Part shown: positions 1-10,323 of the stretch, piece after piece
How positions within the stretch are numbered: the first letter of the stretch is position 1
How the letters are laid out: each line of letters opens with the position of its first letter
DNA from: Nelumbo lutea
Taxonomy: Eukaryota > Streptophyta > Magnoliopsida > Proteales > Nelumbonaceae
Direction of reading: 5' to 3'
Assembly (NCBI GenBank): GCA_022828595.1
Contig: JAKGHH010000007.1
Span: 34,038,356-34,102,355 of the forward strand
Length of the DNA: 64,000 nt
Program-made: the position numbers and the translations under genes
The notes under the pieces: generated by a model
Seen by the model: only the letters and a program-made list of their open reading frames with translations
What the model was told of the DNA's origin: nothing
Databases searched by the model: none

Positions 1-64
1 TTTTCAACACCAAACCGTATTAGACTTCTCATCTTCTCTCTTCTATTCTACCCTGATGATAATT

Positions 65-74
65 TATCTATAAA
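65..74 (+). promoter_or_regulatory. Degraded TATA box of the left reductase copy
   Basis: The sequence TATCTATAAA lies 77 bases before the ATG at 151. The right copy has TATATATAAA at the equivalent place, so this copy carries one change inside the TATA element. Confidence 0.45.
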
Positions 75-1310
75 TGCCGGGTGGAAGTGAGAAAGAACAC
101 AGGATTCATCCATAAGTTGGTGTATAGAAGAGAAGGATAGATATAGAAAGATGGGTAGCGTGAGGAGGATGAAGCTGGGCTCTCAGGGGCTGGAGGTCTC
201 TGCACAGGGATTGGGCTGCATGGGCATGTCCGCCTTCTATGGACCACCAAAGCCAGAGGAAGACATGATTTCTCTCATCCATCACGCCATTAACAATGGT
301 ATCACCTTCCTTGACACCTCCGACATGTATGGCCCCTTCACCAACGAAATCCTGCTCGGAAAGGTTTCTTGAATTGTTTCTCTTTTATTTTTTTTTCTGG
401 GTTTTCGTCGTTTAGATAAAATTTGCTTTCTCCTTTTTTTTATTTTATTTTATTTTTCTTCTGATTGCTGCCGACAGGCTTTGAAGGGGGGGATGAGAGA
501 GAAGGTGGAATTGGCGTCCAAGTTCGGGGTAAACTTTGCAGATGGGAAGAGGGAAATTAGGGGGGATCCGGAGTACGTTAGGGCATGCTGCGAGGCCAGC
601 TTGAAGCGGCTCCAAGCTGACTGCATCGATCTCTATTACCAGCACCGAGTCGATAAACGAGTTCCCATCGAAGTCACGGTGAGTGCTTTAATTATAAATG
701 GTTTGGTTGATAGATTTGATCATTTGATCTTACGAGAATTGTTCAAATTAGATGTCGATCAAATATTATCGGTTCTGCTATTGGTGTTCGTCAGTAAGGG
801 CTTGGGGCTAAGTTTGATAAGTTGGCGACCATGGAATTGAACTCCGATTTTGCACAAATTTTGCAGAATTTAAATGATGCCCTCCCGATCCTCGTCGGTT
901 CTCAATACCTCCAAAAATTAGGAACTAGCGGGCTTGAGATCGCACATTTCTGAATTCCACGTTATACTACTCAAATAATCTTAATTCATAAACACACTGA
1001 ATACTCGAACTCTGTCGAGAAATGGGTTGCTTTTAAAGGGATGATCCCTGAGAGTGAGAGCTGTTCAGTGTGTGAAGCTTGGACGATTGAGACTCGAGAC
1101 GAGCTAGCTGAGTTAGCTAACTCGCTTGGGTCTGTCCATGCCCGGACCAGGAATGTGGATTCTGTTCTTTCATTGAAATATTAGGAATTGGCTTTGTATA
1201 CCCAACTAGAAGAATGGGCCACTAATCTTACCTATTTTGTTATTATTATTATTATTTTTTTTGTGAAAATATGACCTATTAGGTTCTGTACTTCTGTTTC
1301 TTATTGTCTA

Positions 1311-1800
1311 GGGTAAAATGCAAAAACCTCCCCTGAAGTTTTTGACAATCATAAAAGCCTCCCCTATAGTTTCATTTTAACAAATACCTCTCTTGAATTT
1401 TTGAAAAACTGAGATTGATGCACCAGTTTTTTTTTTCACCCATTCTACCCTTTTGTAAATTATTTTACATACAAAATTACTGAAATAACCCCATTTTAAC
1501 TCAATAAAAACCTCATTTAACGATCATTTCAGTAATTTTACATAAAAAATTACCGAAATATGTTTTTTTGTCGAGTTAAAATGTGATTATTTTAGTAATT
1601 TTGTATGTAAATTAATTTTTAAAAGGGTAGAATGGGTATTTGGAAAAAAAACTGGTGCATCAATCTAACGATTTCTGTTTGACGGAAGGGAGGTTTTGTT
1701 GAATTTCTCAAAAGTTCAGGGGAGGTATTTGTTAAAGTGAAACTATAGTGGAGATTTTTATGATTGTTAGAGACTTTAGGGGAGTTTTTGTATTTTACCC
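1311..1800. mobile_element. Foldback (Mutator-type) MITE, left copy
   Basis: The two ends are near-perfect inverted repeats over about 100 bp, starting GGGTAAAATGC and ending TATTTTACCC. The middle is also palindromic. Nine-base flanks TATTGTCTA (1302-1310) and TATTATCTA (1801-1809) look like a target-site duplication with one mismatch. Nine-base duplications with long inverted repeats fit Mutator-type elements. No transposase is encoded. The same insertion sits at 11072-11568 and, inverted, at 25159-25655, so it predates the duplication. Confidence 0.8.
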
Positions 1801-2001
1801 TATTATCTATATTTTTAATTGATGGTAGGTTTGTTATTTGATTTTTTTATTAAATGGTTTTCTTTTTGATAAATAGATTTTTTATTTGATTAAATATGGT
1901 TTGATTTGTAATTAACACCCTACATCATTTAAAATCTTTATAATGACTCTCTTATTCGAATTAGGAAGTTGAACGAGATAAAATAATATGGGTCCCACAA
2001 G

Positions 2002-2165
2002 TAGGGGTGCAAATCGGGTAGGTTGGTCCAGGTTTAAGGTCAACCCTAAATATCGGTCCTAAGGTCAAGCCCGATTGGGCTCGAGTTGGGCTCATGTTTG
2101 CTTGGGCTAAGGTCGGGTTGGGATTGGGCTGGGATCAGGTTTGCCAATTGGGCTCAAGGTTTGCA
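2002..2165. repeat. hAT-like repeat end, left copy
   Basis: Starts TAGGGGTGCAAATCGGGT, which resembles the terminal repeat of plant hAT non-autonomous elements, followed by G-rich runs built on GGGCT and GGTC. I could not find the matching right terminus, so it is probably truncated. Equivalent sequences are at 11754-11925 and, inverted, near 24800-24972. Confidence 0.4.
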
Positions 2166-2899
2166 TAAACTTATTTAATATCACTAATTTTGACTTTTAA
2201 ATAGAAATTTTGTATATTTTGCATATAACCATGCATGCACATGTACATATGTGTTTATGCATGCATAATGTTGTTTGTTCATTCATCCTAATAAAGGATA
2301 TTTTTTTAAAATATAATGAAAATTATAAAATCTCTTTTTTTGTAGGTCTTAAAAATTTAAGACCCTAACATGGAGTTATTTGGGCTTGCCTCAAGGGGCT
2401 TGGTACAAAGGCAGCTGGTAAAACTAGGAATGAAAGAAGTTTAACATCATATTAGTTATTTGAAATAATGCAATTGGGAAAGATATAAAGAAACTGAATG
2501 TTTGACATGCTTGAATATGTTTTATATGCTATTTTTTATTTTACTTTTGTGTTTTTGCTTTAAACATGTTTTGTATTTTATGTTTATGCATTCTGATTGG
2601 AGTTAATAGGATTTTTAAAACACTTCATTTAAAATTAAAGTTCGATTTTTTAATCAATACTATTTTTAATATTTTCTTAATTTATTTTCAACTTTTTACA
2701 TTTTTTGCAATTTTTTTTTATTGTTTTATAACATTTTACACCTTGTTTCAAAAAGATGTGTGCCTAACTTTGCACCTTGCACCTCAGGTGCAAAATACCC
2801 TTTGCGCTTTTAAAACATTGGTCTTTCCTAGGAAATACTACCCTAGGTTAGTGCATTTACCTAGGTAAATGGCTTATAAAAATGAAAAGGGCCTTATAA

Positions 2900-3945
2900 T
2901 ACGTTTGGTTGCCGAGAAAGGATGAGACTAGAAAGGATGGGATGGGAAGCGAATTTTTTTTTCTTATGATTGCATCTCGTTTGTTTCCCAAGAAACGATA
3001 TGCTAAATTACCAGTTTCCTGTGTTTGTTTACTAAGAAAATCAGTCAGATTTGCAATGTGATGTTTTCAATAGCTTGACATTGTATTAATGCCCAAATCA
3101 GCACAAGAAATTGGTTCGTATTCATGCCAAAACCAGCAAAACAAAAGTTTTGTATTCATCCAAAAATTCAAAGCAAAGCATCCATCCATCACACGATGGT
3201 ATTCATCCCAATAATGTGTCAAATACACCCTGCTATTCAGAAAAAGGAAAAAATGAACACAAATCAATGGCCGCATGAACATTGTTACCTTTGTGCGAGT
3301 GAGCAAAAACGATAATACCTCAAACCCAAAAATCATAAAAATGATACACATCTCAACCAAAAATGTACCATATTGAAAAAAATAACCACAAAACCGAAAA
3401 AAAATACAGAGCTTACAGTCGATTTATACAGTCGTTCATTATTTTGGATCTTAAAATAGTTAGGATATCTTACCTTTGCGCAAGTGAGAAAGGAGATTTG
3501 GACCCTACAAGTTAAAAAAACACACAAAAAAACGTTAGATCTACATGATAGAAGAGTAGATCTGTAGAAAAAATCAAGATTGCATGTCGGAAGGAATGGA
3601 TTCTGGCCGGAGAGAAGCCATCTCTTCCTGTTGACAAGAGGAGCTCGATGGCTACAAAAATAGTATAAAAAATACTTGTCGGTCGTTGCCGGTCATGCTC
3701 GTGGTCCTACCTCGTCCAAAGATCAACGATAACGGTGTTAGCAAGAAGACCGTTGTTGATGCAGGTTCGCAATGAGGGTTGTCTAGAAAGATAGTAGGAG
3801 GAAGAGCCCAATCTTTTTTCTCAGAAGTTTCCTTTCACACCGGGGTCGCACCAAATCAACACAACCCCATTTCATCCATTTTGGGAACCCGTGTCCCACA
3901 TGTTTTCCATTTTCCCTTCCCCATCACAGCAACCAAACATACCAG
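2900..3945. mobile_element. Decayed terminal-inverted-repeat element in left intron 2
   Basis: The short inverted motifs GTTTGGTTGC (about 2905) and GCAACCAAAC (about 3928) bracket roughly 1 kb of non-coding sequence. The right gene copy keeps only the right-hand part (about 12541-12755), so the rest was probably deleted there. No transposase is seen, and the class (Harbinger-like or other) is undecided. Confidence 0.4.
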
Positions 3946-4875
3946 AATTCTAAGATGAGACGCCCATTACCCTAATTGATGGTTGTGTGCCTCAGCCCTC
4001 TATTTTCTTTTCTTTGTTTTTTTTATCAGCAAAATGAGTTCATCAATTGATGTTTGAGAAAATACAAAGTTTTATCCATACAGTCAGCCCTCTATTTTCT
4101 TTCCTAAAATCCTATATCCTATCATTCTCAGGTTGCATACTTGGATTTTGACCTTGCTGCATCAATTCTCCTCCCATAATACCAATAAACCCTGACAAGC
4201 CCATAGCTTCAACAATGTGATTATGATAAAAAATTTTCTGAACATTTTGTTTCAGCTGTGAAACAAATCCCAGGTTTAGGGACACCCCCCTATTGCTTTA
4301 GGAGGCTTTTTGAGTGTCTCAGCTGTGAAACAAATCTGGCGAGTGAGTGATCCGCTTCGACAAGACCCCCCCCCCCCCTTTTAATTAATGTCATGCATCT
4401 TTATTCTTCTTAATATAAAAGATTTTTATTAAAAATAAAGAAAAAATGAGATCCCCCATTCCTCTTCATCCTCCTCCTAACCCCCCCCCCCTCTTAAAAG
4501 GCTTATGCCTTTTGCATTTTGAACTATACCTCATGCCTCTAGGTAGTGGAACACCTTGCATCATGCCTCTGTGTTTTAAAACATTGATCTAAATATAACC
4601 TAGACCAACATCTCTTAATTAAATTAAAATGCATACATAAATGCTTTAATACTTGAGACTTTGGGGGTCATAAACAGGTCATTTAAGAGTTATACAAATC
4701 CATCTGAAACTGACATGTTTGTTAATTGTGCTAAACGGGTCGATACAATTTTGACATGAACACAATTAAGGTAAATCTAGGCCCACTAACTTTGTGTTGT
4801 GACAAATATTGCTCGCTCTATTCATGCACAAGCTGAAAGTTTAACCATCTAATGGTGGGGCAAAATTGCAACAAA

Positions 4876-4994
4876 GGCTCAGTTTGGAAGGAGTACAAAT
4901 GCAAATTTGTAGAGTGTAAAATTTTGTATTTTGTATCATTTTGCATGTATTTGTACTGTATATATTTGTATTTGTACTCTTTCCAAACTGAGCC
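4876..4994. mobile_element. Small Tourist-like MITE, 119 bp
   Basis: The ends GGCTCAGTTTGGAA and TTCCAAACTGAGCC are inverted repeats about 25 bp long. Flanking AAA triplets may be the target duplication. The right-copy equivalent, 14026-14090, is internally deleted to 65 bp. Related elements lie at 20216-20312 and 57348-57709. Confidence 0.7.
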
Positions 4995-6454
4995 AAAATA
5001 GCACATATCAATTTCAAAAATAGGTATGAATAAGAACACCATAAATGCTGAAATTTTGTCTAGGAGAAACATAGTAAAAAGGTGATCACGTTGATACATC
5101 AACGGTGTATTCTAATAACATAAAACGGACCAATAAAAATGATATATGGGTGAGCACCTAATAGGAAAACCATCTTGGTGTTGGGCAAGGCTCTAAAAAT
5201 TGCCTAATCACTTGGGCGTCACCTTGACAACTATGGTAGTTAATGTCACCCTGTTAAGATAAATTCCCCAAGCTCATCTATTGATTGAGAACATTTAGTC
5301 CACATATTGATTATAGAATCTCAATTCATAATCCTACAATGTAAGTCAAGGGGTAATTCACAGAAATACACATGACAAATGAATTGAGCAAGAAAAGAAT
5401 GTTTTAGGGGCATATACTGTCCAATGGAAGTAAGTGATAATATCTTTGGCATTGAACAATAGTCAACTTGTCTTTGAATATTTCCTTATTTTTGTGTTTA
5501 TATGCACAATTTAGATTTTGGGCCAGAATTAAGCTTTATATTAGTCTAGTTAGAACTGTAGAATACCTATAGGAGGGAAAATATGAAGTCTTTATGGTAT
5601 TCTGAACTGAATCATGCATAGGGTTGCATAATCACAAAACCGTGTACCTTCCATCAACTCCACTCATTAGAAAAATACCCGTCAGTTTCATGGTTTAGTG
5701 TCCTGCAAGTATTTCAATCTTTATAGGCCTCTTAAGCTTGTGTTTCTTATGCCATGAGAAAAACAACAATATCAAATAGGTATCACCTATTGGGGGTTTC
5801 TTGGCTCTGGGGTCATGGGGACCCTTGTAAGTCTGATACCCACGTAACTTTCAACTTGTTATTCTAATAAATTAGCAACCACCATTTTATTGGTCCTGAC
5901 TAAACATTATGTAAATCAGCATAATTAGGTGAATTGTAATCATCTGATTTGACTTTTTTGTTATCAATACTGATTTGACCATTATTTGTAGAGCTGCTTT
6001 TTAATCTTAAGAAAAACTTCCCTCCGGTAAAAGCAAATGATTATAATCTTTTATTCATGTGGATTTTCAGACAAATTGATCTATTAAGTATGGTCCACAG
6101 TGGGTCCTTATGCTTGAAACAAGGAATAGGTGACAAATTACAGTGTTCTCAAACCCAACTATATATTCTATGACCAGATCCAAGATTCAGCCCTACTTAA
6201 TAGTATGCTTATTCATACTAGTTAAGTTTGAATAATTCAATTTTCTTTTGGAAACCTTTTTTTTTAATGAAAACCGGTGCATGTTTTGAGATCAATCCTT
6301 TGCACTTCAGTTTTCTACATTTCGATAACAATGCAACAGAGCCAACTGCATTTATTTATGCTTTTCTATTAAATGAAAAATCATTCCATTGATTTTGTAT
6401 TCTCCCCTATGACTTCTTACACACCAGATGGTCAGGCGAAATGTGAACTAGGAT

Positions 6455-7690
6455 GAGGAGCCCTGGATCCTTCACATATATGGTTTTTCGAACCAGCAAG
6501 GTAGTGGGGTTGGAATATTTTATGCGGCCCAGGCTGCACAAAATTGGAATACGCACTACGCTTTGAATTCGCGGCATCCAACAACGAGGCAGAGTACAAA
6601 GCACTGATATTCGGGCTGAACCTAGCACAAAAGGTAAGAGCAAAGCACTTAGTCATCTGCAGCGATTCCCAGCTTGTGGTCAGCCAAGTTACGGGCGAGT
6701 ATGAAACACACGAGCTCTCTATAATCGCATATTTGGCGAAAGTAAAAGAGGCCCTGCTCAACTTCCAGTCACATTTCATCAGGCAAATCCCGAGGTCAGA
6801 GAACACTGAGGCCGACGCTTTGTCCCGGTTAACCAGTACAAGTCACAACAACATGAGAACCGTGTACATAGAGGATTTACCTCGGCCTAGTATTCTCGGT
6901 GGGGGGGGGCAGAGGAGGTCGCTCCCGTCCTCGAAGCAGAGCCGAGCTGGATCAACCCACTCTCGAGCTTCTTGTTAGACGGAACCCTCCCTGCAGAACG
7001 CAATGCGGCCAAGAGGGTGCAGCGCCAGACAACCAAATACGCCATAATTGACGAACGATTGTACTGACGGTCCTACACGCTTCCCTACTTGCGTTGCCTA
7101 CGACCTGCCGAAGCCGAGTTCGTACTCTGCGACACTCATGAAGGTCTATGCGGCGGACACCTGGGGGCAGAGCATTCGCCCAAAAAGCACTTCGACAAGG
7201 ATACTACTGACCAACGATGAAGGCGTAAACAGTCGAACTCGTCAGAAAATGCGACAAGTGTCAGAAGCACGCCAATATCCACCATTAGCCTGCTTCCGAC
7301 CTCAAATACCTCGCCAACCCGTGGCCTTTTGCACAGTGGGGCATCGACCTCCTAGGGCCATTCTTGCCAGCAACAGGTGGGAGAAAATTCATAGTTGTGG
7401 CAGTGGATTACTTCACGAAGTGGATAGAAGCCGAACCTCTGGCAACTGTTATGGCCCGAAACATATAGAACTTTTTTTGGAAGAACATAGTATGTCGCTT
7501 CGGGTTACCTCGGGTACTAATCTCCGACAACGGCAAACAGTTCGAGAATATCAAGTTCCAAGAGTGGTGCCAAATCATGGGGATTCGGTAGAACTTCACA
7601 TCAGTCGCGCACCAGTAGAAGGCACTTCAACAACACTAGAAGGCCCTGCCTCTCATTCAGAATCCGGCTCGCCATCGGCAGTATTGGCCA
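6455..7690 (+). pseudogene. Gypsy RNase H and integrase relic
   Basis: The region 6544-6840 reads as a plant gypsy RNase H: a SNNEAEYKALIFGLNLA segment, the ICSDSQLVVSQVTGEY strand and a PRSENTEADALSRL end. The first strand, HIYGFSNQQGSG, is in another frame just upstream. From about 6980 to 7640 the integrase can be followed only by changing frame: a GTLPAERNAAKR linker, then HEGLCGGHLG, VDYFTKWIEAEP, ISDNGKQFEN and HFTSVAHQ-type pieces. Frameshifts and stops make it non-functional. Reading stops near 7650. Confidence 0.8.
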
Positions 7691-8111
7691 TCTCCTGAGT
7701 TATACGTGAAGTGGATATGGCACTAACGTCGAGGTCGGGGTACGTGTTCCGAATCTTCCACCGACTCAGCTTGAACCCCCTTCTGTAAGAATTCACCATC
7801 AGGTCGTCAGGACCGTGTTTCCAAGGAAAACTACCTGAATGAGTGAAATATGTATACCCCCCAGGAAGATTGTAAGACATGAGTATAGATTGGAGCCCCT
7901 CAGGCGTCATGGTTGAGGGACCAAACCTATATAGCATCCGACCTCGGCGAGAGGTAGACGCTAAACTGCCCGAAGTGGCTCGGCCTACGGGTTCATAGTC
8001 ATCCACAAGTTCCACAACAGGATCACTAAGGCAGTTAGGGGATACGACTCGGTTTGTAGAACCTACATCAGTCCTACTTGAAAATTCGTCTGAGCTATCA
8101 AAGTTAGACAT
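7653..8111 (-). CDS. Antisense ORF of the Tat-type element
   Basis: An uninterrupted 152-codon frame on the minus strand, starting with ATG at 8111. It begins with an acidic, serine-rich stretch (MSNFDSSDEFSSRTD) and continues with MTPEGLQSILMSYNLPGG. It sits between integrase and the 3' LTR, reading against pol. Tat-lineage elements such as maize Grande are known to carry an antisense ORF in this place. A TATA-like box on the same strand lies about 200 bases upstream (8310-8317). I could not assign a domain with certainty; the sequence is vaguely like the N-terminus of gypsy-associated Transposase_28-type proteins. The open state is notable beside a wrecked pol. Confidence 0.5.
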   Translation of the reverse strand: MSNFDSSDEFSSRTDVGSTNRVVSPNCLSDPVVELVDDYEPVGRATSGSLASTSRRGRMLYRFGPSTMTPEGLQSILMSYNLPGGYTYFTHSGSFPWKHGPDDLMVNSYRRGFKLSRWKIRNTYPDLDVSAISTSRITQEMANTADGEPDSE

Positions 8112-8309
8112 CAGGGAAAAGAGGTGGATTTAGGAAGGTACTCACCGGAAGAAAGTTTTGAGGGCTCCGGAGACAAGAATAAGCCAAAAACCTTGAAGGC
8201 TAAGTAATCAGCCTAGACGCGAGCTAAAAAACTTGGACGTGAGCTGAAAAGTTAGACGCGAGCTCATGAGGCAAACCGCAGAAGTGACAAATCGACTGGG
8301 GTCCCCCAT

Positions 8310-8317
8310 TATTTATA
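8310..8317 (-). promoter_or_regulatory. TATA-like box for the antisense ORF
   Basis: Reads TATAAATA on the minus strand, about 200 bases upstream of the antisense ATG at 8111. Position and strand fit a promoter for that ORF; this is inference only. Confidence 0.35.
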
Positions 8318-8339
8318 GCTACAGTAACCAAGAACCGAC

Positions 8340-8832
8340 AGTGCAGATCAAAGACAATCCGATGGCTCGCATTCACGCTGACCGCACGTCCCCTGAGATC
8401 GAGATGTGATTGGCGCACGTCTTTTCGAAAAGAGCGAAACGTCAACGCACATCTTTTTGAAACCGACGTTGTGCCGGTGCACGTCTTTCTGAAACTGACA
8501 ACGCGCCACACGTCTCCCTGCAACTGACAAAACTGCTAGTGCACGTCCCTTCAGAACGGCAGTGGTGCGCTTTTTTCAAAATTGAATGACCCGCAATCAC
8601 GTCCCAATGGCGTGGATTTTTGAAATTGGAAATAAACGCGCGCTGCCACGCCCATCAACATTTATGAGCAGTAGGCACGTCTCTCGCCTTCTCGGACACT
8701 CCAAAAAACCGAAGAACCCTGGCAAAAGCAACTCGCGCAGTCAAGATTCGAAGAATGGGACAAATCCACCTACCACCTTGCAAAACTCCCCGCACCAGGG
8801 CAAGACCCTTGGCGCGAGGTGTGGGGGGCAAT
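8340..8832. other. Untranslated region of the Tat element before the 3' LTR
   Basis: GC-rich sequence with repeated GCACGTC-type words (8370-8660), each followed by a T-rich or GAAA stretch. Short frames here look like chance. A purine run GTGGGGGGCA ends at 8830, the expected place for the polypurine tract that primes plus-strand DNA. Confidence 0.45.
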
Positions 8833-9744
8833 TGATGAAGGAAGATTTGGCCCGACCTCACAGTTATGCGACACGTGGCAAAGGCAACAGCTCGACACAA
8901 AAGCAAGCCTAAGGCGTGAGCACCAAGGGGAGAAACCAGTAGAAAGAACTCCCTATAGGGGCCCGAACTCACCCTTGGCCCCAAACCATAAATTAATTCG
9001 AACTGGCCTGCATGCAACAGTTTGGGACATACTTCGCCGAACTGGCCTGCCTTGTAACAGTTCGGGACATACTTCACCGAACTGGCCTGCCTTGTAACAG
9101 CTCGAGATACACCTCGCCGAACTGGCCTGCCGTGCAACAGTTCGGGATACACTTCGCCATACTGACCTGCCCTATACATACCTCTGAACTCAAGACTTAG
9201 CCTCGCTCACCACTCCACCACATCGCCCTCAGGGCACCGAAACCAAATAAACCATACTATGCCTGACACCAAGGAAGTCCGTATCCAAGGGCTGTGCACC
9301 TGACTGATTTGGGATCTGACACTTGACGGCCGCACTCCAAACGGCCACTTGCCACCGCCTCCTGACACCGTTATCTCCAGTTTGAGAGACGGTTCCGACA
9401 AAAGGCAGTGACGGTTCTGTCCCAGCAGAAAGGACGGTGCCGAATTGACAGATGCAAGGGTAATCATACCCGACCTGACGAGAGCCTCGGAGCGAGTGCG
9501 CGAAGTGATTATAAAAGGCCCCCTACCCCCAACAAACAAGGTATGTGAACTTTGCGCTATCTGGTCTATACTTTGCCTTTCAGAGATTACTAACTTGAGC
9601 TTCGGAATTATCTCACCGGGTTCCCCTGGAGTTCTCTCATCTTTCCCGTTTCAGGCTCCCCGTCGCTCCAGCTCAGAGGCGAAATCGTTGACAGCTAAGA
9701 CCGGCCAGATTGCGCTCCGTCAATTAATAAAGGCGTAATTTTGT
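8833..9744 (+). repeat. 3' LTR of the Tat-type element
   Basis: Begins TGATGAAGG directly after the purine tract. It contains a TATAAAAGG box at about 9511-9519 and an ACTTGAGCTTCGGA stretch (9595-9608) typical of Tat LTRs just after the start site. An AATAAAG near 9726 could serve as polyadenylation signal. The right edge is not fixed: about 9744 is a guess from a possible CA end. The minus-strand LTR near 23630-24249 starts with the same arrangement of purine tract, TTGATGA and GACC. Confidence 0.65.
9000..9167 (+). repeat. About 40-bp tandem repeat, four units, inside the LTR
   Basis: Four imperfect units of 39-40 bp each contain GAACTGGCCTGC, AACAG and a GGGACATACTTCGCC or GGGATACACTTCGCC ending. 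A fifth decayed unit starts at about 9159. It lies in the presumed U3 part of the LTR, where such arrays are common. Confidence 0.8.
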
Positions 9745-10110
9745 CACAAAAAGAAATACAAATTGTATCGCTCTCCTTCGTATATTGCTCTCTGTTTTGA
9801 TATTTTTTCAAAAAAATTGTCCTCTTTTAATTATTATATTAAGGCAGAAAAGCTATACTTATCGGTTAGAATCCCAAACAACAAGAATCTCTATCCTCCG
9901 GTCAAAGAAGTTGTCACTTAACTTTCGAAGTTTCCAGTCTCACCAACACCTCTCCCTCGTTTTTCAACACCAAACCGTATTAGACTTCTCATCTTCTCTC
10001 TTCTATTCTACCTTGATGATAATTTATATATAAATGCCAGGTGGAAGTGAGAAAGAACACATGATTCATCCATAAGTTGGTGTATTGAAGAGAAGGATAG
10101 ATATAGAAAG
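9745..10110 (+). promoter_or_regulatory. Promoter and 5' leader of the complete reductase gene
   Basis: A TATA box TATATATAAA is at 10025-10034, 77 bases before the start codon. The leader carries an ATG at 10061 that opens a four-codon frame (MIHP) ending with TAA at 10073-10075. In the left copy the same place reads AGG, so that small upstream frame is specific to this copy. Bases 9961 onward are duplicated at position 1. Bases 9745-9960 have no partner in view. Confidence 0.6.
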
Positions 10111-10323
10111 ATGGGTAGCGTGAGGAGGATGAAGCTGGGTTCTCAGGGGCTGGAGGTCTCTGCACAGGGATTGGGCTGCATGGGCATGTCCGCCTACTAT
10201 GGACCACCAAAGCTAGAGGAAGACATGATTGCTCTCATCCATCACGCCATTAACAGTGGTATCACCTTCCTTGACACCTCCGACATATATGGCCCCTTCA
10301 CCAACGAAATCCTGCTCGGAAAG
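10111..10323 (+). CDS. Aldo-keto reductase exon 1
   Basis: 71 codons ending LLGK at a GT donor, phase 0. Contains catalytic Asp55 and Tyr60. The ATG matches the family N-terminus. Confidence 0.92.

Larger units (their letters stand above)
1..6431 (+). repeat. Left copy of a direct duplication (partner 9961-15569)
   Basis: This stretch matches 9961-15569 almost throughout: promoter, exons 1 and 2, and intron 2 of the aldo-keto reductase gene. The match runs off the left edge of the window and stops at 6431, four bases into exon 3. The copies differ by large indels. The left copy has about 190 bp near 950-1140 and about 950 bp near 2775-3735 that the right copy lacks. The right copy has a 373-bp insert at 13545-13917 and about 50 bp near 14505-14555 that the left copy lacks. 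High identity across non-coding intron sequence points to a segmental duplication rather than retroposition. Confidence 0.9.
151..6431 (+). pseudogene. Truncated aldo-keto reductase gene copy (exons 1-2 only)
   Basis: Exon 1 (151-363) and exon 2 (478-678) are open, in phase, and flanked by GT and AG splice sites. They encode the N-terminal 138 residues of an NADPH-dependent aldo-keto reductase. The tetrad residues are present: Asp55 and Tyr60 in FLDTSDMYG, Lys86 in ELASKFG and His127 in DLYYQH. After exon 2 the copy keeps all of intron 2 and the acceptor, then only ATGG (6428-6431) of exon 3 before gypsy sequence begins. The rest of the barrel, including the cofactor-binding C-terminal part, is missing, so a working enzyme is not possible. 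Unlike the complete copy it keeps the usual Asp at residue 122. Transcription from its own promoter is possible but untested. Confidence 0.85.
6432..9744 (+). mobile_element. 5'-truncated Tat-type Ty3/gypsy retrotransposon
   Basis: In order: part of the pol gene (RNase H, then integrase), an antisense ORF, a polypurine tract (about 8821-8830) and a 3' LTR. The 5' LTR, gag, protease and reverse transcriptase are absent. The left edge abuts exon 3 of the truncated reductase copy. The layout, with an antisense frame between integrase and the 3' LTR and an LTR with a TATAAAAGG box, fits the Tat lineage. Related LTR sequence is found in the opposite orientation at about 23630-24249. Confidence 0.75.

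Noticed and set aside
481..840. A 119-codon frame starting inside reductase exon 2 (also 10432-10791)
   Set aside because: It is exon 2 read through its GT donor into intron 2. The residues after VPIEVT do not match the family, and the spliced exon 3 does.
2566..2868. 100-codon Phe/Leu-rich frame in left intron 2
   Set aside because: AT-rich intron sequence. The right copy has frame changes and a deletion at the equivalent place.
9000..9167. Evenly spaced 40-bp repeats as a CRISPR-like array
   Set aside because: The units follow one another without unique spacers, and the setting is a plant LTR.
8655..9179. A 174-codon minus-strand frame
   Set aside because: It runs through the 40-bp tandem repeat of the LTR. 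The repeating RAVTRQAS- and CYKAGQFGE-like blocks reflect that repeat, not a protein.
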